A stretch of 64,000 bases of DNA, taken from positions 17,670-81,669 of the forward strand of contig NZ_PNQZ01000040.1 of the NCBI RefSeq assembly GCF_003994335.1, read 5' to 3'. Under the pieces are notes generated by a model that ran no database searches, had not been told where the DNA came from, and saw only the letters and a list, made by a program, of their open reading frames with translations. This DNA is from Asaia sp. W19. GTDB taxonomy: Bacteria; Pseudomonadota; Alphaproteobacteria; Acetobacterales; Acetobacteraceae. Made by a program: the position numbers and the translations under genes. Positions 52,279 through 61,300 of the stretch are shown in pieces (position 1 is the stretch's first letter; every line of letters starts with the position of its first letter).

Positions 52279-52932
52279 TCGCGTTTAGATCCAGAGGCGT
52301 GTGAGGTTGACGCTCCCCATATCGCGCTTCTGGTCGCGAGCAACGCTCGGCATCTCGTGCGGGATGTCCGGACGAGCAGGAGGGCTTGAGCGAATGGAAT
52401 CCTCGCGTTGCTGGAGTGTGATCGCCCCGCATAGCGATGTTTACCTCATTGTTCATCCCTTCCAGACCCGTTGGTAAGGGGGCGTCTCCTCCTGGTTGAC
52501 GAAGCCCAGGACGGGAACACTTCAGTGGCCACCCACTTTAAACGATGCTCCGAAAGACCACGAGATACCGTGACGGCCTCCCGAGGCTGACAGCGGTGCC
52601 GCGCCTGTTTGCCCTCTCCTGAGTGGCTCAGAATCAGAGTTTATGGATGACCCTTTGCGGGAGCCGCCAGGATCTCGGTTTGTCTCGTCTCTCAGGAAGC
52701 GGGCAAAGATTCGGATCGCAATCGGCTCATCCTTCGGAGGATCTGGCGGATCAATAAGAGGGGCTTTCTATCTGGTTAATTCTGACATTAATGATATCGT
52801 CACAAAGTATCAAATTCCGATAATACCGTTAATGATCAATCAGTTTTGATAGAGACGTCCATTTTAATACTGAATTTATAATGGAAAAGGCGTAAGGCGC
52901 CTCGCAACAGGAATGTTGCAGGTGTATCTACT
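52279..52932. other. Gene-free stretch before the two-partner secretion locus
   Basis: These 654 bases contain no supported gene. From about 52,765 the sequence becomes AT-rich up to the start of the IalB-like gene, as at other promoter regions here. The first part resembles degraded coding DNA (possibly an old insertion-sequence remnant), but I could not name it. Confidence 0.45.
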
Positions 52933-53547
52933 ATGAAACGCAGTATTTTGCGTCTTTTTCTCCTTTCCGCTATCTCCAGCACAATTATCACGGTTCCGAG
53001 TTTCGCCGCCACGGAAAAGGCGCCGGCGGCAACCATGCCGGCTGCGTCTCCTGCGACTGTCTCTGGATCGGTGGGTAACTGGACGTATCGTTGTATCTAT
53101 CCCGCCGGTTCTATGAATGCGGCGCCGAATATTTGCACGGTCGAACAGCGCCTGTTCAAGCAGGAGCCCGATAAGAAAGACGTGCCAATCGGTGGGATCA
53201 TTCTGGCGAAAGCAACGCCGGATGCCATCAAGATGCCGATTTCCAGCCGGCCATGGCGTCTGACACTCATGACGCCTTTGGGTTTGTCGCTGGTCACCCC
53301 CTCTCGTCTGGTGACAGACACCAGCGCTCCCCTGACGCTTGCCTGGCAGAGCTGCATCCCGACGGGCTGCCTTTCCGTGCTCGAGCTGACCGATCTGCAG
53401 GCCCGCGCCCTGCGACATGGCAAGCAGGGACACATGCAGATCAACAAACTCCTCGACGGCGTGCTGACGATCAATTTTGCGCTTGATGGCCTCGACAATG
53501 CGATGGCCGCCACCGAGCAACTGATGGCTCTGCCTTCATCGCACTGA
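52933..53547 (+). CDS. IalB family protein (invasion associated locus B)
   Basis: Codes for 204 residues. A signal peptide (SILRLFLLSAISSTIITVPSFA) is followed by the IalB domain: GNWTYRCIY, CTVEQRLFKQ, RLTLMTPLGLSLV, and AWQSCIPTGCLSVLELTD with the cysteine pattern usual for periplasmic IalB relatives. First described in Bartonella, where it helps erythrocyte entry; elsewhere its role is unknown. Here it is 37 bases ahead of the FhaC-type transporter on the same strand and probably belongs to the same transcription unit. Confidence 0.85.
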   Translation: MKRSILRLFLLSAISSTIITVPSFAATEKAPAATMPAASPATVSGSVGNWTYRCIYPAGSMNAAPNICTVEQRLFKQEPDKKDVPIGGIILAKATPDAIKMPISSRPWRLTLMTPLGLSLVTPSRLVTDTSAPLTLAWQSCIPTGCLSVLELTDLQARALRHGKQGHMQINKLLDGVLTINFALDGLDNAMAATEQLMALPSSH

Positions 53548-53584
53548 CGTCATTTTCCAGCGTATCTAAATCAGGCCTGTTTTC

Positions 53585-55345
53585 ATGTTTGCGTCGCGCG
53601 TTACCCGCTTTGCCCTGACGGGTGGTCTGTCTCTCTTCTGCTGTGTCACAGCACAAGCTCAGGTGCCCATGCGGACCAACCCACCGGCTGTGATGCCAGC
53701 CGGCCCCGGTTCATCACAGGACCAGTTCCAGCGTTTCAGGCAGCGCCAGCTTCAGCTCGACATGTTGCCTCCACCCGATAGCGATACGCACTTCAACAAT
53801 CCCGCTCCCATGAAGGGAGGGAATAGCTGTGTCCGTGTATGGGCGGTGTCCATCGAGGATGCTCCCCATCTCGGCGATGCGGCAAAACGCGGTGTCGAGC
53901 AGCGTTACACCGGGCGCTGTCTCGGTGTCAGCGACTTCAATCATGCGCTGGACGATATCAACCGGGCCTATGTGCAGCAGGGCAATGTAACGTCACGAGC
54001 GTATTTGCCAGAGCAATCCCTGCAGTCTGGACACCTGCGCATTGTCGTGATCGAGGGCACGCTCTCGTCAATCCGTTTCGCCGGTATCTCTGCGCGACAT
54101 CACGAACTCATGGGATTCCCTGGTCTGCGAGATCATCTGCTGAACCTGCGCGACCTCGAGCAGGGGCTGGACCAGATGAATCGTATGCCCAATTGGTCGG
54201 CAAAAATGCAGATCGTGCCTGGTGACAAGCCCGGTAGTTCGTCAGTTGTGGTGCAACAGATGAACCCTGGCGTCGTGCACGGGCAGATATGGGCAGATAA
54301 TAACGGACAGTACCAGACGGGGCATGAAACGGGCCATGCGCTGCTGACGGCTCAGGACGCGCTCGGTCTGCTGGATATGTGGTCGGTTGAGTATGACCAC
54401 TCCCTGGTGGGATCTGCCGGACACCGTGGCACCCAGTATTTTTCGGCCGATGGCTCGGTTCCCTACGGAAAATGGTCTGTCTTCAGCGGGTTCTGGATGT
54501 CTGATGATGTCTATCATCTACAGACTCTGGGCGAGGACTACCGGCTGGGCGGGCGCCGCCGGGATTTCCGCTTTGGCGTCTCACGCGTTGTCGCGCGCAA
54601 CAGTATCGGGGTGACCACCCTACAGGCACTTTATGAACTGAAATCATTCAACTCAACGCTCGATCATGTCCGGCTGAAAACGCAGAGTGCGCGCCAGGCG
54701 TCCGTTGTCACGCAAGCCAGTGAATCACTCAAAGCCCTGGGTGGGCTTTGGTACCTAACGCTCGGTGTGCGCTTCGGGACAGATGGCGCAGGGACCCGAA
54801 CGAGTTTTGCGCATCCGATCGAGAGCGAGCCCCATACGAGATACGTCAAGCCCGCCCTCGATATCGACGGTTACGAGCCTCTGCCGTTCGGATTGTCGTG
54901 GCATGTGTCGTTCCACGGTGAATTCAGTTCGCGCAACCAGTTTGCGACCGAACAGCTGCAGCTTGGCGGCCCCTACACCGTGCGCGGTTTCCTGAGCCAG
55001 ATGCTCGTGGGCAATAAAGGCTTTTATGTGCGTGACGATATCTCGTACCGCCTCGCCCCCCTCGATCTTCACGAGCGCTGTGGGATGTATCGGACTCTTT
55101 GTCGCCTGTTCGTCGACGGCACCGAATTCTACGGGATCATCGATGGCGGGTTCGTCAAGCTCGGATATAGCGCAGACAACTTGCCGCCAGCGCTACGGGG
55201 GGGATCGATTGCCGGGGCGGGCTTTGGACTGCGCAAAGTATCCGGGCCCGTGTTCTGGGGGGCCTCTGCGACACATGCGATTGCCCATGGCCCGCTCCCT
55301 GACGAGGGCTGGATTGCCGCATTTCAGGCCGGAGTGCGCTTCTGA
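53585..55345 (+). CDS. Two-partner secretion outer-membrane transporter (FhaC/ShlB/CdiB type)
   Basis: Codes for 586 residues. A signal peptide (FALTGGLSLFCCVTAQAQ) and a proline-rich linker precede a POTRA region with CVRVWAVSIEDAPHL, YTGRCLGVSDFNHALDDINRAY and YLPEQSLQSGHLRIVVIEG. The rest is a beta-barrel, with the loop-6 motif GGPYTVRGF near residue 465 that is characteristic of Omp85/TpsB proteins. It should carry the adjacent exoprotein across the outer membrane. Its TGA overlaps the ATG of the exoprotein gene (TGATG), so both are translationally coupled. Confidence 0.95.
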   Translation: MFASRVTRFALTGGLSLFCCVTAQAQVPMRTNPPAVMPAGPGSSQDQFQRFRQRQLQLDMLPPPDSDTHFNNPAPMKGGNSCVRVWAVSIEDAPHLGDAAKRGVEQRYTGRCLGVSDFNHALDDINRAYVQQGNVTSRAYLPEQSLQSGHLRIVVIEGTLSSIRFAGISARHHELMGFPGLRDHLLNLRDLEQGLDQMNRMPNWSAKMQIVPGDKPGSSSVVVQQMNPGVVHGQIWADNNGQYQTGHETGHALLTAQDALGLLDMWSVEYDHSLVGSAGHRGTQYFSADGSVPYGKWSVFSGFWMSDDVYHLQTLGEDYRLGGRRRDFRFGVSRVVARNSIGVTTLQALYELKSFNSTLDHVRLKTQSARQASVVTQASESLKALGGLWYLTLGVRFGTDGAGTRTSFAHPIESEPHTRYVKPALDIDGYEPLPFGLSWHVSFHGEFSSRNQFATEQLQLGGPYTVRGFLSQMLVGNKGFYVRDDISYRLAPLDLHERCGMYRTLCRLFVDGTEFYGIIDGGFVKLGYSADNLPPALRGGSIAGAGFGLRKVSGPVFWGASATHAIAHGPLPDEGWIAAFQAGVRF

Positions 55346-58300
55346 TGAACGACCACCCCATGAGATATCTTCGCAAGATCCTTGCTGTCTTTCTCTCAGC
55401 GGACCTCGCACTGTTACCGGCCATAGCGAGTGCCCAACAGGCCGCGCCGTCGATCGTCATTGATAATCATTCAATGCCTGGTGCTCCGGCGCCCAATCTG
55501 GACCGAACATCCAACGGTGTTCAACAACTCAATATTGCGACACCCAATGGGGCAGGTCTGTCGCATAACATGTTCACGGAATACGGGGTCGAACAGAAGG
55601 GCCTAATCCTCAATAACGCGACCAAGGCGACCCAGACTCAGCTGGGGGGGTATGTTTACGGCAATGCCAATCTCAATGGGACGGGCGCAAAAGTCATCCT
55701 CAATGAGGTAACCGGTCCGCACGCTAGTCAGATGCTGGGCGCTACTGAGGTTGCGGGCCAGAGCGCCAATGTTGTGGTGGCCAATCCAAACGGCATCACG
55801 TGTAACGGGTGCGGTTTCATCAACACGAGCCGGGTGACGCTCACCACAGGTCATTCCGAAATCGATACAACAGGCAAGCTCTCTGCTCTCAGGGTACAGG
55901 ATGGCTATGTCGCGTTCGAAGGACAGGGGGGTAATTTCACGGCGGTTCCCGTCCTCGATATTCTGAGTCGACGTGTCACATTCAATGCTCCGGTCAATGC
56001 CCAGAATGCACGCCTCGTCGTTGGGCGGAACAGGGTCGATTATGAAACCGGACAGGTACAGGCGCTGAATCGGGATGGCAGTGCTGCCCCCGCCTTTGCG
56101 ATCGACAGCTCGGCATTGGGCGGTCTCTATGCCGGGCAGATCTCAATGCTCGTCAATGAGGCCGGTGCGGGTGTTCGTGTCAACGGGACTATGGCCGCCA
56201 ATGCTGGCGACATGACCCTGACGGCTGACGGGCAACTGGTCCTGAACGGGACGCTGAGCGCGACTGGCCGGATTGAGATTGTGGGGCAGGACACGCAGCA
56301 GGGGGGGGCCATACAGTCAGGAGCCTCAACGCAGCTCACATCCTCGGGAACGATCACCCAATCCGGGCAGATTCAGGCCGGACAAGAAATCGCTCTCTCT
56401 GCCGGAAGCGTGCATAACACGGGTTCCCTCAAATCTGCGGGCAATGGCGGTATCCACATTGCCGCGCGTAACGACGCGCGCAACAGTGGCACGATCGCTG
56501 CGAGTAACGGCGGGCTCGCCGCATCCGGGCAATCCCTCGTCAATGAGGCTGGCGGCGTTTTCGCTGCGGAGGGACCAGTCACCCTGCAAAGTGCAGGTAA
56601 TATGGCTAATAACGGACAAATCGCCTCTCAGAATGGTTTGATCACGCTCAGGGCAGGCGGAAGACTGACTCAAAGCGGTGGTGAAGTCGCCGCGCAGGGA
56701 GGTGCCCTCTCGATCGAGGCCAATACAATCGGCAATGACGCTACGGGGCGTATAACTGCCCGTGACGCCATGCGGATCACGGCGACGCAGCTCGATAATG
56801 CGGGAACCATTATTGCCGGACAGGATTTGTCTTTCGACAATGGCCCAGCTCTTGTCAACTCCGGCACTATTCAGGCCAGTAGCCTCTCGGGTGCGGCTCT
56901 GCAGTCTCTGACGAATACGGGCACCATTCAGGCAGAATCCGGCGCCTTGTCCCTCTTGGTGCAGTCGACGCTGCGCAATAGCGGCACGCTTTATGCAGCT
57001 TCAGGAGCGAGTATCGGGACATCTGGCGCGCTCGACAATTCCGATGGCCAGATAGGCGCAGGAACGGGCGCACTCTCCATCAACGCAGGGTCTATCGCGA
57101 ATAACCGGGGTAAGATCATCGCGTCATCGGGTGCCCTTTTGCTCACCGCGGCGGGTAATATCGACAATAGCGCGGGCACGGTCTCGTCCACTGGCGCCGC
57201 GCTGTCTCTGGCTGGGCAGGCTCTGACCAATACCGGGGGAGGAGTGATTTATGCCTTTGGCCCCCTTAAAGCCGAGTTGACACAGTATTCCGCGACGCAG
57301 GGAGCCTCCCTGGCATCGGATGCGACGCTGGAATTGATGGCATCAGGTGCTGTGCAGAATGACGGCCAGATCCTGTCGGTGCAGGGCATGACGCTTGGTG
57401 CACAGGGGGGAATGGTCAATGATACCCATGGGCAGATTGTCGCAACTACTGGCGGCCTGTCCGTCACGGCACAGGGCACCGGCCTGACGAATAACGGACA
57501 GCTCGGTACCCTGACTAACGGCGCTGTCACCCTCGCGGGGCAGAGCTACGCCGGGTCTGGTCTCATACAGTCTGTCGATAGCCTGAGCTTGAATCTCGAC
57601 CGATCGGCATCGGTGGATGGGTCGCTGCTGGCAGGCAAGGGTGATCTGTCGCTGACTGCTGGGACTCTGTCCTCAACCGGTCAGATCGGCGCCCAGACCG
57701 GCTCGTTGATTGTGTCCGTTCAGGACAGGCTACGTAACAGCGGCACGCTTTATGGCGCAACAGGAACGACGATCAGGGCAGGTGGCGCTCTTGATAATGG
57801 CGACGGCCAGATCGGCGCGGAGAGTGGTGCGGTCTCCGTCGTGGCAGGCTCTGTTGCCAATAACCGGGGCAGGGTCGTTGCCTCATCAGGTGCGCTGGGT
57901 CTGACGGCATCGGGCGACATCGACAATACTGATGGGACGATCTCAGCCAAGAATGGCATCCTGTCACTCACAGGGCAGGCTCTGACAAATAGTAGGGCGG
58001 GCGTTATCTACGCTTCAGGTCCCCTGAACGCCGAACTGGCGCAGTATCAATCCGCGCAAGATGCCTCCCTGGCTTCGGATTCCGGACTCTCGCTGAAGGC
58101 ATCCGGAAGCATACAAAACCAGGGTTTGATGCAATCGACAGATGCCATGACACTCGAGGCCGGAACTGGGCTCGATAACGGCTCTCATGGGCGCATCATC
58201 GCATCCAACGGCGATCTCGATCTTGTCGCCCATGGGGCGGGCCTGAATAATGACGGCCAGATCGGCACACTGAATGCGGGGGTGGTGCACGTTCGCTCGT

Positions 58301-61300
58301 CGGCTCTAACCGGAGCAGGTCTGATTCAGTCTGCTGACGGGCTGGATATCGACGCGGTCGGTAGTGTCGCGATGACAGGCTCGCTTCTGGCAGGTCGAGG
58401 AGATCTGACTCTCTCTTTCGATGATTTTTCGTCTTCAGGAGAGATCGGCGCGCAAGACGGAGTGCTCACCCTCTCATCACGCAACACCCTGCGGAACAGC
58501 GGCACACTTTACGGTGCGAGCGGAACGATCCTCCGGGTGGGAGGGATGCTTGATAACAGCGGTGGTCAGATCGGCAACGGCACAGGCTCTCTGACAATCA
58601 CTTCAGCAGCGCTCCTCAACGTCCAGGGGAAAATCATCGCTCCGAACGGGGGCGTCTCGCTGATCTCCGGAGATGTCGATAACCGGGCTGGCACGATACA
58701 GGGGCAGGAGAGGGTCGCGGCCACCATAAGCGCGCTGGATAACCGCGACGGTGGGACTGTGCTCTCTCTGGGATCAGATCTGGATATTGCCAACGGGAGC
58801 AGCGCGCTCGTTAACGTGCTCAACCAGGGGGGGACGATCGGGGCAACTGGTTCACTCACGCTCGCGGCCCAGCGCTACGAGTCGGATTCCGGAAGCTCCC
58901 TTCTCGGCAATGACGGTGTGGCGCTCACCGTATCTGGCGCTCTCGATAACTTGGGCCTCATTTCCAGCGGAACCGCTCTTACCCTGACCGTCGCGCGGCT
59001 GAACAATGCCTCCGGAGGGCTGATTGCCGCCAAAGATGGCGATCTGACGCTCAGAACGACCGCGCAAACCGCAGACGCGCTGTCCAATAGCGGGATCATC
59101 CAGAGTTCGGCTGCCGGAAAAACACTCAGGATTGTCACGGCAGGCCTGTTCAATGCCGGAAGTGTTCTGGGCAATGGAGACGTTTCCGTCTCGGCCAGCG
59201 ATACGCTTGTGAATTCGGGCAAGCTCAGTGCTCTGGGGGGCAGTCTAGGCCTTGCTGCGTCATCGCTGCAAAACAGCGGGACCATGGCAGCATCGTCCCT
59301 TCTGTCGCTGCAATTCGCGACTTCGGCGGATAATTCGGGCACGTTATACGGTACTCAAGGCGTCACCCTGACGGCAGACGGGCTCGAAAACCATGACGCG
59401 GGGCAGATCGGTGCAGATACGGGAACTGTGTCGATTACAACAGGCACATTGACCAATACGGGTGGAACGATCCTCTCGACGCGCAGGGATCTCTCGATAC
59501 AAACGGATAGCCTCCTCAATGAGGGCGGTATCCTGCAGGGCCAGACGGGCCAGACCATTGAAACTGCCCGCTTGATCAATCGGGCAGGCGGGCAGATCCT
59601 GACCCGCGACGGCGTACTCGATATTGCTGGCCGACAGGGCGTGCCAAGCACAGCGATCGTGAATGACGCCTCGACCCTGCAGGCATCCTCATCGCTGTCG
59701 CTCAAAGCAAATTCCCTGACAAACGGCGATGGCACGATCCTAACCACCGCAGGCGCGATGGATATCGCGCTCTCACGTGATGGCGCGCTCGATAACACGG
59801 GCGGGATCATTCAGAGTGCCGGAAATCTGAGCCTTGGCGCGGGCGCCTATACCGGTTCCATCGCCTCGATGCTGACTTCCAGCGGCGATATGGGGCTGCA
59901 CCTGAGTGGTGACGTCGTCAATGCGGGACATATCGATGCCGGTGGGAACCTCACTCTGACTGCCCAGAGTATCACCAATCTGACCGGTCAAAGCGCTGAC
60001 TCGCCTGCTGTCATCTCTGCAAAAGGCCAGACTCTCGCGCTTACGGCCCAGACCGTCACCAATGCGGGCGCCATTCAGGCCTCGGGCGATCTCGGCACCC
60101 TGCAGCTTGAGGCAAGCAGCCTGAAGAATAGTGGCACAATTGCCGCGCAGCGCGATATCGGCACGTCGATAACGGGAAGTTTGGGCAACACAGGCACGTT
60201 TGTCTCGCGTCAGGGCGCGCTGACACTCAACGCACAAGACGTCGCGAATTCAGGCTTTATCGGAAGTGCTGCCAAGACCCAGCTTATCGTCGGGGACAGT
60301 GCGACGAATACGGGCGTGGTTTACGCTGACGCAGGCGTCGTGGCGCGCATGGCTGGTCAGTTTGATAACACTGGCGGGCAGATCGGAACAGCGAACGGAG
60401 ATATCGCGCTTGATGCCGCACAATTCTCCAATGAGTCGGGGCGGATCATTGCCCAGGGTGGCGCGCTCACCCTGACCGGTGCCGTCATAGACAACAGGAG
60501 CGGTGTTCTTCAGGCAGACGGCAGTGTGGCGCTGGTCGCGGCACAGCTCGATAATACGCTCGGGCTTGCTCTGTCGAAGTCGGCAGGTGTCTCTGTCGGA
60601 ACTGATAGCGCGCTTGGTCTCGTAACCAACACACAGGGGATTATCCAGGGGAACGGCCCAATCTCCATCGGCTTTGCCGACCTCGCCAATGACAATGGCC
60701 AGATACTGGCTCAAGCCGGTGCTCTCACGCTGCACGGGATGGGCACCGGCAGTGTCACGAACACGAACGGGGCCATCCAGGCAACGGGCGCGCTCACCCT
60801 GACCACTGGTTCCTATCAGGGCGGAGAAGGCAGTCAGGTCACCAGCGGTCAAGCCATGGGACTGACAGTTTCAAACGGCTTTTCAAGCGCGGGCAAGATC
60901 GCCTCGGTGGGCGACATGATGCTGCGGGCGGGGAGCCTCAGCATTAATCAGAGCGGCATCATTGCCAGCACTCAGGGTAATCTTGCGCTCACAAGCGAGG
61001 GCGCCCTGACAAATCAGGGCCTGATCCAGACCGAGTCCTCGGGGGGGCTTCTCTCCATCCATGCCGGCTCGCTGGAAAATGCCGCCCAGGCGGGGATCGT
61101 TGCCAATGGCAACGCCGCGCTTACCCTGCAAGGCGGGCTTGATAACGCTGGCGAGGTGACAGCGCACGGCAAGCAGATGACGCTGAACGCTCTGCACCTG
61201 TCCAACAGTAATCTGATGCTCTCAGGCGGGTCTCTTTCGCTCGCCCTGCCGGGAGATCTGACCAATAGCGGCCTGATCTACGGTCTGGCGGATGTCAAAG

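Noticed and set aside
52279..52640. Possible insertion-sequence remnant
   Set aside because: No terminal inverted repeats, target duplication or transposase motif could be identified by eye.
52643..52849. 68-residue open frame before the IalB-like gene
   Set aside because: Runs into the AT-rich promoter region, has no family resemblance and no good ribosome-binding site.
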